Assembly: GCA_018806915.1 (NCBI GenBank)
Contig: JAGKQI010000064.1
Coordinates: 1,178,001-1,242,000, forward strand
DNA from: Phytophthora colocasiae
Lineage: Eukaryota > Oomycota > Peronosporomycetes > Peronosporales > Peronosporaceae
Reading direction: 5' to 3'
Length of the DNA stretch: 64,000 nt
In this document: positions 40,323 to 51,592 of the stretch, one piece after another
How the letters are laid out: every line of letters begins with the position of its first letter
How positions within the stretch are numbered: position 1 is the first letter of the stretch
Notes under the pieces: generated by a model
Told to the model about the DNA's origin: nothing
The model's database searches: none
The model's input: the letters and a program-made list of their open reading frames with translations, nothing else
Program-made: the position numbers and the translations under genes

Positions 40323-42413
40323 TCACTTCTTCTTCTTCGGTTGTCGAAGGAGCTTCGCAATGGTAGACCAGCTGAGCTGCCCTCTACGTCTTTTACGGGA
40401 TCGCTCTGTCCTGGACTCAACAGCAACACTATCTGCGCACGCTAGGTAAACATTAGTGACATCTTCGATACTTTGACTGCGTTGGAGCAGATTCTTTGAT
40501 GCTGCATCGCGCTCCAGTTTCTTCATCACAAACCGAAGGTCACTCAATCGCCTTTGCTGCTTTCTGTCGGGCATATCGCGACCGTCAAGCAGACGAAACG
40601 GAGGCCATTGCTTGACTTTATTGCCACATCTCCACAGTATCCACACCTGGCGTGTGGAGCAGTCCGGTACCTGAAAATCGGCAGGAACGCGCCGGAATTG
40701 TCCGCCCCAGAAATGAGTCAGCATGCGTTCGTTGTCTTGAATATCAGTAGTCACATCTGGTGTTTGCTGTACTGGACTTGTTAGTCGCTGTACAAGATCA
40801 TTTACTCCCGTTTCTTGCAGACAGGATCTGATAGCATCATTGAGACCATCATACGTAACAGTACCAGCGCCAATTGCTCGAGCTTCCAGTTCGCCTACAA
40901 TATCCTTTACAGTTTCGACCCTGGTTGATTCAATTTTGGATAACGCCTCTACCAAGCTCTGCTTTAGCCACTTCATCTCACACAATACTGACACACGCGG
41001 GGGTATTCCAGTTGGACGAATTCGAGAATTACCACTTCCATCTCCAGTTTTAACTCGTTCAAACAGTTGAAGTTGAAGTTCTGGGTCTTGGAAAAGTGGA
41101 CACTCAAATAATTGGTGTTCAGGTGGCAGTGTCTTCTTCAGATAAGAGTAGTGATAGACGAGCGAAGCTAAGCAGTATTCTGCGACGAATTCCAGTCTTT
41201 CTGGTATACCAGGAAACATCAACTGAACTCCTGTTTTCACACATTTCTCGTGATACTCAAAGTGTGGAGCTAATATAGAGAATTGAGCGCTCTCTGTAGG
41301 CAGACCAGCAACCGTGCGTCCAACGTGCATATCCCCGGCTGCCTCGTAACGAAGATATGTGTTCTGCACACCTCCCAGTGACCACCCTGCTCGCAAATGA
41401 ACCGCTGTCGATGATGGACACGCCGTCGAACCGGACGAGCAGAATGTAGCTGCACCTTTTCGCATGGAATGAGTGCCTAACTCTGTAGCTTTAAGTCCTT
41501 GGCGGCTTAGCTCAGCAACGACATCCTCCTGTGACAGAATCCGCTGCAGTGACTTGCGAAAGCGCTCGTACTGGTTGTTACCAGGAAATAGTAAGTCTGC
41601 CCCATCAAAATCTGTGCATGACCAAAAGATCCCCAACGCTAAAATAGGCAAATTTCTGGTCGCAGAGGGTTAGCATATACGTGACGCGGATCACGAGGGC
41701 GATCACCACCTTGATCGTTTTTCATATGGGCAAAGTAAATCTGCAAAGCGTCACCGCGCCATTCCATATGAGAGTGCCGGATACCAAATGCATTAGACGA
41801 CCGGCACATTAAATTCCACGATCACCATGTACGTATGCGAGAAAGTCATCTCTTTTGCCGGGTGAGCAAGCATCTTTTCACAGAGAAACGTGTATAAATC
41901 AAACATCAGCGGGTCTTTGCCTGTCTTGACGTCACCAATGCCGTTTCCCACGTCTTTAGCCAGCTTGTTTTTTAGACCTTTGAAGTGGTTAGTCAGCTCC
42001 GACTCCAGCGTTTTAGTCATGGTAAATTCAAAATCACGGTAGAGGTTGAACAATGCTGCCCTATGTGTGTTGAACGCTGAGTAGCTGAGCGGACCGCCGT
42101 CTCTACGTTTCAATGTCACCAGCCACATGACGAAATCTTGTGCCTGGAGGTTCGCAAAATCCAATGGTGGTGTAGTGCGATCATGAGCGATCTTCTCCTT
42201 CACACGAGCGCGAACTTGCTGTTCTGTTTTGTCCTGCACACCACCGATCTTCTCGATGAACGCAGCAGAGACGTAGGGCTTCTTGCTTAGTGCAGCCCAC
42301 GCGATAAATCGACTATAGGAGTTCAGATATGTCGTTCGTGAACGTGGATTCACGGTGTTCTCACGAATTTCACAGACTTCTCTCCGTAGCTTGTCCCAAT
42401 CATAGCCCTCCAT
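40323..42413 (-). pseudogene. Crypton-type tyrosine recombinase transposase, frameshifted
   Basis: The N-terminal half (41793-42413, from ATG 42413) gives RSRTTYLNSYSRFIAWAAL and QDFVMWLVTLKRRDGGPLSYSAFN. The middle (about 41655-41822) is read only in another frame and contains WNLMCRSSNAFG with the first catalytic Arg. The C-terminal half (40323-41651) has GTHSMRKGAATF (His-x-x-Arg), RAGWSLGGVQNTYLRYE with the nucleophile Tyr, then a long tail with a basic C-terminus. The R...HxxR...Y set and layout match Cryptons of oomycetes. At least two one-base shifts (near 41822 and 41653) break it. Cryptons integrate by recombination and leave no clear inverted repeats, so the element ends are not defined. 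Confidence 0.85.
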
Positions 42414-42700
42414 TCTAGTTGTACACTTGTCCGACGTTTGAGGGGAGAATCGTACTTTGCGTTGTGAGCCTCACATTCAGATAGGAAAACGAAAATCGCT
42501 TTTTCAGAAAATGTCAGACAGAATGTCCGACGCGAACCAACACGATGGGTACAATGTCCCACAGATTTTGGGGAATGAGAAATACGATTTCGAAGCGCAT
42601 CAGCAGATTTGACAGGTAACGGCTGACAGCCACACGTTGACGGAGGGATATTATTTCCATTCGAGATTTTGCACACCTAGGACACAAGTGGAGACCCAAG

Positions 42701-45057
42701 ATGGTGCGTTCCCGACACAAACAAGTTCGTGACGCCGACGTGACGTCGAGTGACCTTTCCTGGAGGTCGGTGTGGCGTGAGTTGAGAGACCAAGGCTGGA
42801 CTAACAAGCGTCCTTCAAGCCGTGGCCTTGACGACAGATATCGCTACGTCCGTCCCGGATGCAACCTCGACGGAGTCGAAGGAGTCGACGTTTTCCTGGG
42901 AGAAAAAGCAGTGCTGGAGTATTATGCGAACAGTAAGGTACTTTAGTGATGTTATTATCAGTTGGTAACTAACGTTACATGTTTACATGTACAGTGCTAC
43001 GTACTCGAGCGCGAACACCCAGCCTTCCTTCTCGTGGTGATGCTGAGCTGACGCGCGCTGATCAAGTCGTTCGCGAATCCTATGGTCACCTTTTTGAAGA
43101 CACAAGTTGTCGCGACGAACCTGGGAGTGTACCACAGCCTCCACAACCATCTCAAACGCTTTCACCTCCTCGAAGTGCACCTCCTAATGTTCCTGCAAGT
43201 CCCCCAACAACCCCACCGTCTAGTCCTGGAGCAGGTCGACGGTCTTCGCGCTCTACGCGGCGCTCATTGGCTGATACTGAGAGTCCTATGGCGGCTACAC
43301 CTCCGCCAAACACGACACTGATTGCTACGTCACCTCATGTCAGTCCGGACACTTGGACGAAGACTCCGAGCTTGAAGCCGTGGAGACTGTGGACGATGTA
43401 TCGATGGTACGTTTTCTATTATGCTGCATATAGTGCTGCATATAGTACTGCATATAGTGCTGCATCTTGTGGTGCATTTCGCTTGTGTATGGTTCGTTGC
43501 TTTGTAGATGGTAGTGTTGGAGATGGAGTTGACGACGAAGATGGAGGAATGAGCAGTGAGCTACTTGTTGATAAAGACGACTCGCTCAATACGGTGTGTG
43601 ATGGTGACGACTCTGCCATGGATTCTGGTGATGGTGCTGCTAAAGACGACTTGGTTATGGATGAAGACAGTGGAGAAGATGGCGAATGCGCTGATACGCA
43701 CATTCCAGCTGATGAAGATGAATCTGAAGCTTCTGAGACTGAGATTACCGCTGAAGTTCTGTTCGCGGAGCAATTCCTGGATAGTTTTGGGGGAGAAGAC
43801 GCAGTGTTAGCTGGTAACCTCAAGAACGATGTTCTACGTGAAATGGCTGCGACTGGTTGGGAAGATGTGGAGGAACCAGATACGTTTGACTACATGAACA
43901 CGTCGTACGAGCCTGTGGACAACACACGAAGCTACCCTGGGCTACGGCAAGGGTATTCGGGGCCCACAGCTGACGCACTGCGCAATGCTGACTCTCCGCT
44001 TGCGCTTTTCTTTTCTTTCTACCCGTAGTGCTGTGGCAGCACATTGCGGTGTGCTCAAACGAGTATGGGCGTGAAATGGCACCCCTTCGTGTTGGTGAAA
44101 GGTACAAACGCTACCGTAGCAAGTTCCGGCTCAATCCTCAACTACCGAAGAAGACCAAGTGAGACATCCAGACAGAGCTAGAAGGTGTGAAACCGATACA
44201 ACCTCACGAGCTTTGTCGCTTTATCGGCCTCTTAATTGCATTGTGGATCGTGTTGCTCGCCAAGAATTCGCAGATAAAGCCGAAGTTCCTTGCCCACGCG
44301 TCGTGAAGGACTACCACGCCTTCATGGAGGGCGTGGATGTCCACGACCAGTTACGTTTGCAGCGGTACTCTATTCAGAGGGCCGTGCGGTTCAAAACATA
44401 CTACAAGTCGCTGGTGTTGGGATTAATTGATCTAGCAATTGTGAATGGCTACATAGTCCACAAAGCCTACCACAAGCAGAATTCGTCTCGCCCATTGACG
44501 CATGTGAAGTACATGAAGAAGCTGCATTTGCAGCTCTCGCAGCTGCAGGCGTCCGGCATGTATGAAGGCAACACGTTTGGTACACACGAATCCTCACAAG
44601 GCGCTTCCATTCCAGGATCTGGAGGTAGGCAAACTACTCACACTGTCCACCAGCTTGATGAGTGGCGCAATACGACGACGTAGCCGAAGCGCCGACAGCG
44701 CGCGTGCAAAGTCTGCTCGCTTCTCCGTGTTGCGGGACAACAACATCGTTCTTTTGTCAAGAATGCAGCAGCACGGGGCCAATGTTTCTGTGTATGAAGC
44801 CGCGCCGACAGGTCCGTGGAGTAGCTATGACATGCTGGGATATCTGGCACCGAGAATGGGTGAACGGCAAGTTGGTTCCGGTCGACACTGGTAGAAATAT
44901 CAAAGTGCGTCGAGCTGCAATAACGTCAACTGGAGCTCCGTCAACGCCTGGAACGCCTGTCACGCCTTTCACACCACTGGATCCGGCTAGTAGAGGAAAG
45001 CGACGTAGGATGGACTATTCGCTGGTAAACTGCATTGTTGTGTTTGGTGTAACTTAA
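42701..45057 (+). mobile_element. piggyBac-like transposon relic 1, catalytic core deleted
   Basis: The 5' part 42701-42946 gives a domain with LSWRSVWRELRDQGWTNKRP and GVEGVDVFLGEKAVLEYY, common at the start of oomycete piggyBac-like proteins. A Pro/Ser-rich and then very acidic linker follows (42979-43830), probably split by a GT-AG intron at 43407-43507 that carries a GCTGCATATAGT tandem repeat. At 44028-44230 LWQHIAVCSNEYGREM and ELCRFIGLLIA appear, with a stop between them. Sequence then jumps to HAFMEGVDVHDQLRLQRYSI and YYKSLVLGLIDLAIVN (44310-44450), so the DDD core is missing. A Cys-rich C-terminus (SFFCQECSSTGPMFLC) ends at 45057. Target TTAA sites not resolved. Confidence 0.78.
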
Positions 45058-45060
45058 ATA

Positions 45061-45103
45061 AAAAACTTTGAATAGAATATAATATATTCTATTCAAAGTT
45101 TTT
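45061..45103. repeat. Perfect 21-bp AT-rich palindrome with one-base centre
   Basis: Arms 45061-45081 and 45083-45103 are exact reverse complements around A at 45082. It begins three bases after the last piggyBac relic 1 stop codon, so it may belong to that element's 3' end. Confidence 0.93.
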
Positions 45104-45658
45104 GCATATTATGCAGTCTAAGATATCAGGATGGTTACTTGCGCGAACGTCCCGCACAAGGTATTGCTTGTTCATCTGAGACTGTGAGTAATCCATCTGA
45201 CTCTTTTGTCAGCTGGTCTTTTCACTTGATTTGAGTAAATGTTCCTCGAGCTGCCAGCACAGAATCATCTGATGGTGTTACTTTCTGTGGGTGACACTTT
45301 GTATGGGAAGTTTTCACCTCGAAATCTCTAAAAATGAAAACTCTACCAAATGCATAAACCGATGCGAATGACTCGTATCTGTACAGTGTATGTCTATTAC
45401 CGGTCCTGTAATGCTGCATTATGCAGACTGTCCAGGTCAATTCAGCTCCCAATATGCGTCTTATGAATAGTTTAGTCGGGCCCTTACCCATTCACGACTG
45501 ACTTTACCCCGTTTCCCGCCAGTGGCCCAACCCTTTATATACAAACATCAAGTCATGGTAAGTTGCATATGCAATTTTTTAAAACATAAAATCGCTCCGG
45601 GTTGGAGGGGTTAACTCTTTAGCTTCCACACACGATAGAGATCTCCAAGACCTCTACT

Positions 45659-46710
45659 AATTAGTCTATGTGCGAAAATCAGAAATGGTCTTAGCTAGAC
45701 CATTTTTGGTTCAATAAAAATATGAGCATTCGTAATTAGTCTGCTTGTTCAACTTCAAAATTAGTCTCACGTGGGGTAGGCCGAGTGGGTAAGACTACAA
45801 GTTGCTAATCAACACGACTGGGTTCCCGACATGACTTTTTCTAAAGCAGTTGATTTTGTTGTTTGTGGTTCTCGAAGTGCTGACCAAGTGCAAGCACTTA
45901 TAGGACCACAAGTTTTTACCTTTAACACAATGTGTCCGATGTTACCTCCGCTTCGGTGGTAGGGGTCAAGGCCGTGGCTGGGAAGCTTCGAGCTTGAAGC
46001 CAAGTTGTTTTACTATCACTATCATTTTTACCAACTATCAGCACAATCGGCAATGCCACCACCAAATCGACCGCCCCGTGTGGAGGATGCGGCGAACCTG
46101 TCAGTTCTGTTCATCGTTGCCCAATGGGCTCCTGCAATATGCACCCCTTTGCGGCTGTCCCACCGGAAACGAAGGCTTCGGACAATCAATAGCCTGCCCA
46201 AAGTGCGACCATGCTGCCAAAACAGCATCGATTAGCTCCCCACCAAATAAGATCAGGAAAGATGGATCGTGGTCCGGAAAGCTTCAAAACCCTGGAAAAA
46301 GGTGTTTCCTTCGGCCGTCAAAGCCGTCAACTTCCAGAAGGATAAAAACGGAATGTCGTACGCACGCAAGGCAGTGATCAGGTGTGGGCTATCGAGGGAT
46401 TGATGGGACCTGGTCTGTTGATCAACTTTATCCTCATCTCCAAGAGATCATTAAAAAACACCGCGTGCACTTTGATGGCGAACCCGTGGGTATAGCATTC
46501 GCAACTGCAGCAAGATGGACGTGCTCCAAGTGCTTGGTTCCAGTTTGGCTCAGTCGTTTGTGTGCTCCAGGATGGATACCGACGGTTCACATCCGTTTTC
46601 CATATTATGCAATACTATTTTTGGCTTCGTAAATAGTCTTAGCACAGAAATAGTCTGACTCAGACTATTTATTGTAAAGGAGCCAAATTGCCACTCACAT
46701 TAAATAGTCT
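45659..46710. repeat. Dispersed AAWTAGTCT repeats, including a palindrome
   Basis: AATTAGTCT occurs at 45659, 45734 and 45759. AAATAGTCT occurs at 46631, 46648 and 46702, and inverted at 46662-46670. The pair at 46648-46670 makes a perfect 11-bp-arm palindrome with one-base centre. The two clusters are about 0.9 kb apart and may mark the ends of one small element. Confidence 0.6.
45775..45835 (+). pseudogene. tRNA-Ser(GCU)-like relic, possibly a SINE head
   Basis: TAGGCCGAGTGGG (45777-45789) is a good Pol III A box of the serine/leucine type. GTTGCTAATC (45801-45810) resembles the GCU anticodon loop of tRNA-Ser, and GGGTTCCCGAC (45820-45830) is a decayed B box. The arms do not pair as a complete class II tRNA. 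tRNA-derived SINEs are known in Phytophthora; family membership is inference. Confidence 0.42.
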
Positions 46711-46989
46711 CAGTCACACTAATTACTGTAGACAGTGTACCAGATCGAGTAGATACATTTTATTGGCTGATATCTTGTCGCCCGAAACCCTTTGGCTCAC
46801 ACAGACGGCGGTAGAGGTACCCGTAGACCTCTAACAACCATCTGCAGGAGTTCCTATCCCTCCCACACCCACGGCATAAGCTCTTTAGAGGTTTGCGTCC
46901 CTCTATTGCCGCCGCGCACATAAAAAACAGCACGTCCACAACCACCAAAGCAACTGCACTGCTCTCCGACTCGCACGTCGAGGAATTGA

Positions 46990-48960
46990 CGTCCGATTGA
47001 GGAGCACGAAGAAGAAGACGTATTTAGCAACGAGGTGGCAGCCACGGCCGAAGAGAGCGAAACGGATCAGCATGCCGGTGAAGGTGTACATCTTGGACAC
47101 GGTGAAGTACCGCGTAGTGGTATTGCAGAACTGCCGGTACTGTGAGAGACGCCCAGACAAGCTGAAACCAGTAGCGCCACAGATCCAGCTCGTATGGGCG
47201 ATGCATACATCGCTTCACTTCGTGACAACAGCGGTCTCAACGTATCTATCGCAGAGCAAGTGGCTAGTGCGTACGACAAGAAGGGTGAATACGGCATTTA
47301 CTCTCTATTCTTCACGGCAAGGACCGATTGCGGAATTGGACGTCTGACGTGCTACTTGCCAGTGGGCACGCTATGATCACTGAGAGCGAGTTTAACGCCT
47401 ACTTAAGTTTGGAATTCGCGATGAGCATTTGCCCGATGAACGAAATCGCTGAGTTCTGGTCCAAGAGTTGTTTTTTTTTTTCTAGGACAGGCAGCGTTTA
47501 TTGAAACGATGTCAAGGAACAGATTTCAGCAAATTCGAGATGCACTTACTCTGCATCGAAAAACCATCATTCGACAAAGAGCGATATCCTTTGTGGCGGT
47601 GTCGAGGAGTGATGGAGCATTTTCAGAAACTGTTTGCTAGTTTGCCGTTCCGGTTGGTGTAAGCAGCATCGATGAAATGACAATATAAACCAACCATAGG
47701 ACGCGGGCAAGGACATACATGCCGTCTAAGCCCAACAAGTACGGTGTTCGCTTTTATGCTGTTGTGGGTTGGAGCTTGCTTTATGGACATTCCGTTTAGG
47801 ACAACTCGTCCGGCAACACGATGCCTTCTAATCCTGCTGAACGCTACACAAGTTTTTTTCCGACCCTACGAACGGCACTACACAACACACTAAGCGCCGA
47901 AGATGTAGCAATTGAGCATGACTCCGCGACAGCTCTGTGAATTGCAATGGTAGGCCATCAAACGAGAAATTTGCGCTCTCCTACCGGCCATCGGCTAGTT
48001 GTATCAGATAAGTTTTACACCCGTCACACATTTGCCCAGGCACTGCTGAAGTTTACCGACGGGGAGATGCACATGTTGGGGACTGTGCGCATCAACTTGG
48101 TTGATAAGTGGATCAAACCGGAAGTTGCAGCAGCAATCAGTGTTGATGCTGGTGAGAGAGGCGGATGGGAACTTATTGCTGCAGTGGAATTAGAAGCAGG
48201 TTGGCAGAAAAAGCAAAAAGCCCACCAAACTGCACAGCGCCAAATTGCCAAAGCAAAGCGAACGCCGTTTGAGCCGACTATCGTCAAAGCTGAAAAAGTT
48301 GGCTACATCGTGTACAAGGATCGGAAGGTGGTCGTATTCTACACAAATGACCTGAAAGCTACACCGTCCGCTCGCGTTCTCACGCCAACAGCACCGGAAG
48401 CAGTATTCTGTTGTCATGGAACCTTTCCCCTTCGCCGCTGGACAGAGGATAGGATGATGCATCGCAAATTGTTCATGGCGCCAGCAGTCATTGCAGCGGC
48501 CAATCAACTACGCTGTACAAACCCAATACGGCGGCGCGAGAAGCGCCTTGGCATGACAATATTCACGTGGATGATGGACCTTGCTATTAAAAACTCGCAA
48601 ACGCTGCTCCAAATAGTTCAGCCTGCTGCAAGCCAAAGGAGTTTCATTACGTGAGTTCAAACGCAAAATTGCAGACCTCCTTACCAAAGGTGAATGCAAC
48701 AACAAGCGGCGTCGCGATCTGGAGCAGAAGCGCAAGTGCGAGACTCTAGACGAAATCGTCGGAATGAATACATCGCTTCACATGATAACGCCGAATTCTA
48801 CCGAGCACAGCAACGGAAAGTTGCTTTGTCACCTCTGGGGCTTGCGAAACATCAAAAGAAGTCACGGCACGGGTGCACAAACTGTGAGGTGGGATTTCAT
48901 GTTGAATTCTTCACAGCATACCACAGCCAAAACGTGATCAATCAATCACCTAAGCTTTGA
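46990..48960 (+). mobile_element. piggyBac-like transposon relic 2, multiply broken
   Basis: An acidic N-terminal remnant (about 46990-47100) is followed by NEIAEFWSK and SRNRFQQIRDALTL (47440-47550). Next is YMPSKPNKYGVRFYAVVGWS (47718-47780), the classic piggyBac segment before the second catalytic Asp. The largest intact piece, 47947-48654, contains LVVSDKFYTRHTFAQALL with the D-x-FYT motif, MLGTVRINL, and GYIVYKDRKVVVFYTND. A Cys/His motif CTNCEVGFHVEFFTAYH near 48880-48940 closes the protein. Several frameshifts and stops interrupt it. Same orientation as relic 1, but here the catalytic core survives; ends not defined. Confidence 0.78.
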
Positions 48961-49497
48961 GCAGCTCTGGAGGCAATCTTCCGGGCGTCGACGGATGATC
49001 CGGTGGCCTTTACACGCAAGAAGAAGGGAACAATCACTCCAGTTGAGAGCCTCAAACTTCCAGAGCGTTAGCAATACACTTTGGTTTACCTGGGGAGAGT
49101 CCGGCCAGTACTCCATCAGTTTGTCGCCCACGCAGCATGGCACCCTGTAGATCGCCTGACTTCGAGTAGAGATAGAACCGAGTCAGCATCTCCCGCAGCA
49201 ATCGATTGCGATGCTTGCGCCTGTGAAGATCGTCTCGCATAGTGGAGCCACACCGGCAGCAGAACTCGTCTCGAACGGGTTCCATGAGTCCTTCGTTACA
49301 CACAGCCGGGATGGGGATGAATGGGGATTTCCCCAACAAGATTGTAGAGGGGGGAAAAGAGCTGACGACAACACTGATTGGATAAACATTGAAATGACTC
49401 TCATTTAATAGGTTGGTGGTACAGGTCTGTGAGCACCCGCACAAATTTGCTGGTAGTTAAAGGGTTTATCTACACATGTTAGAGTCACCAACATAAA
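48961..49497. other. Spacer between transposon relic and tRNA array
   Basis: About 540 bp with short ORFs only. No gene or repeat supported. Confidence 0.5.
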
Positions 49498-49546
49498 TGG
49501 GTGTATGGTACAGGTGGTGCAGGTGGTGCAGGTGGTGCAGGTATTT
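49498..49546 (+). repeat. 9-bp minisatellite (GTGGTGCAG)n, first of about 15 occurrences
   Basis: Imperfect first block upstream of tRNA copy 1. Equivalent blocks precede every full-length tRNA, for example 50429-50509, 51392-51446, 52329-52408, 53280-53341 and 56126-56199, with roughly 4-9 repeats. They lie about 75-110 bp upstream of the tRNA. Confidence 0.9.
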
Positions 49547-49617
49547 AAGCAGGGTTCGTAGAGTTGTGGTGTGTGTTCTAGGGGTTGAAAATGTGTGTGT
49601 TTTTGTGTGTTGTAAGA

Positions 49618-49689
49618 GCCTCTATAGCTCAGTGGTAGAGCACCCGCTTAGTAAGCGGAAGGTCGGTAGTTCAATCCTGCCTGGGGGCA
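49618..49689 (+). tRNA. tRNA-Thr(AGU), array copy 1
   Basis: 72 nt, no encoded CCA. Acceptor, D, anticodon and T arms all fold; the loop TTAGTAA gives anticodon AGT. A box TAGCTCAGTGG and B box GTTCAATCC are present. G1-C72, C2-G71 and discriminator A73 fit eukaryotic threonine identity. Variant: C4 is T, making a G-U pair. All array copies share a C27-A43 mismatch at the top of the anticodon stem. Confidence 0.95.
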
Positions 49690-49763
49690 AACTCCTTGCA
49701 TTCGTTTCGCGTGCGCACGCTCTGTGTGTCGTTCGTGATCGAGGCGTGTTGCACGCCATCTTT

Positions 49764-49809
49764 GCTCTTTTGCTCTTTTGCTCTTTTGCTCTTTTGCTCT
49801 TTTGCTCTA
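49764..49809 (+). terminator. (GCTCTTTT)n octamer block, likely reiterated Pol III terminator
   Basis: The first T4 run after the tRNA starts at 49768, about 79 nt beyond the tRNA 3' end; five octamers follow. The same block recurs in each unit with about 2-7 repeats. The unit at 57726 has mostly GCTCTTT (T3), and the unit at 60549 has lost T4 within it. Confidence 0.5.
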
Positions 49810-50581
49810 GCTCTTGCACAGCTGCACGCTACCTCTTTTCGAGTCGCGTTAATGCACTCACTTGCCTAAAACCACGCGCTTCCCTCGACATTCGCTGCAA
49901 TACAATACACTAGATACACTACTCCAGTCCCACCCAGTCCCACCTAGTCCTACCTAGTCCCGCTGGTCCTTTCAATTCGTCTTTCCAAGAAGTACCGTGT
50001 CGCTTGTACTTGCTGTCGTCTTTATTTTCTGATCACCAAATGGGCTAACGGTGGCACGCGTATTGAATAGTGAACAGTCCATAGCGTCAATGGCAACTTC
50101 GGCCATAGTAGAGGACCGGCGCGCTCATTTCAGGTGGATGGATGGCCATCGAGAGGCGAAAAGCCGTCACATCGAATGACTCGTTTGGTACATGTACACA
50201 TCGGCCCATCGAAGCTAACCATCGCAAGCTATGGATCGTGAGGCACTGTTGACACGTACCTCACAGCACGGTGTTGTGGAGTAGGCAGAGTGAGTGAGAG
50301 CGTTGGCGATATTGGTGTCGAGCGATAGTATGGGAGTGTTATGTAGTAGGGGTATTGTGAGTGGCGTACGATGTGGAGCGTGAAGAGAGGTCGATGTAGT
50401 AGTAGGGAGGGTGTGTAAGGTGTATGGTGCAGGTGGTGCAGGTGGTGCAGGTGGTGCAGGTGGTGCAGGTGGTGCAGGTGGTGCAGGTGGTGCAGGTGGT
50501 GCAGGTGTTTAAGCATGGTTTGTAGAGTTGTGGTGTGTGTTCTAGGGGTTGAAAATGTGTGTGTTTTTGTGTGTTGTAAGA

Positions 50582-50653
50582 GCCCCTATAGCTCAGTGGT
50601 AGAGCACCCGCTTAGTAAGCGGAAGGTCGGTAGTTCAATCCTGCCTGGGGGCA
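50582..50653 (+). tRNA. tRNA-Thr(AGU), array copy 2
   Basis: 72 nt, consensus sequence of the array; anticodon AGT at positions 34-36. Confidence 0.96.
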
Positions 50654-51520
50654 AACTCCTTGCATTCGTTTCGCGTGCGCACGCTCTGTGTGTCGTTCGT
50701 GATCGAGGCGTGTTGCACGCCGTCTTTGCTCTTTTGCTCTTTTGCTCTTTTGCTCTTTTGCTCTAGCTCTTGCACAGCTGCACGCTACCTCTTTTCGAGT
50801 CGCGTTAATGCACTCACTTGCCTAAAACCACGCGCTTCCCTCGACATTCGCTGCAATACAATACACTAGATACACTACTCCAGTCCCACCCAGTCCCACC
50901 TAGTCCTACCTAGTCCCGCTGGTCCTTTCAATTCGTCTTTCCAAGAAGTACCGTGTCGCTTGTACTTGCTGTCGTCTTTATTTTCTGATCACCAAATGGG
51001 CTAACGGTGGCACGCGTATTGGATAGTGAACAGTCCATAGCGTCAATGGCAACTTCGACCATAGTAGAGGACCGGCGCGCTCATTTCAGGTGGATGGATG
51101 GCCATCGAGAGGCGAAAAGCCGTCACATCGAATGATTCGTTTGGTACATGTACACATCGGCCCATCGAAGCTAACCATCGCAAGCTATGGATCGTGAGGC
51201 ACTGTTGACACGTACCTCACAGCACGGTGTTGTGGAGTAGGCAGAGTGAGTGAGAGCGTTGGCGATATTGGTGTCGAGCGATAGTATGGGAGTGTTATGT
51301 AGTAGGGGTATTGTGAGTGGCGTACGATGTGGAGCGTGAAGAGAGGTCGATGTAGTAGTAGGGAGGGTGTGTAAGGTGTGTATGGTGTGTATGGTGCAGG
51401 TGGTGCAGGTGGTGCAGGTGGTGCAGGTGGTGCAGGTGGTGCAGGTGTTTAAGCATGGTTTGAGAGTTGTGGTGTGTGTTCTAGGGGTTGAAAATGTGTG
51501 TGTTTTTGTGTGTTGTAAGA

Positions 51521-51592
51521 GCCCCTATAGCTCAGTGGTAGAGCACCCGCTTAGTAAGCGGAAGGTCGGTAGTTCAATCCTGCCTGGGGGCA
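51521..51592 (+). tRNA. tRNA-Thr(AGU), array copy 3
   Basis: 72 nt, identical to the array consensus. Confidence 0.96.

Larger units (their letters stand above)
45104..46989. other. Degenerate repeat-derived DNA without supported genes
   Basis: No coherent coding sequence. ORFs near 46000-46630 (including one beginning MPPPNRPPRVEDAANL) show no domain I recognise. Contains the tRNA-Ser-like relic and the AAWTAGTCT repeats listed separately. Probably fragments of older transposons. Confidence 0.5.

Noticed and set aside
42979..44028. Single intact protein of 349 residues as a host gene
   Set aside because: Low-complexity Pro/Ser and acidic linker of the piggyBac-like relic, spanning a probable intron.
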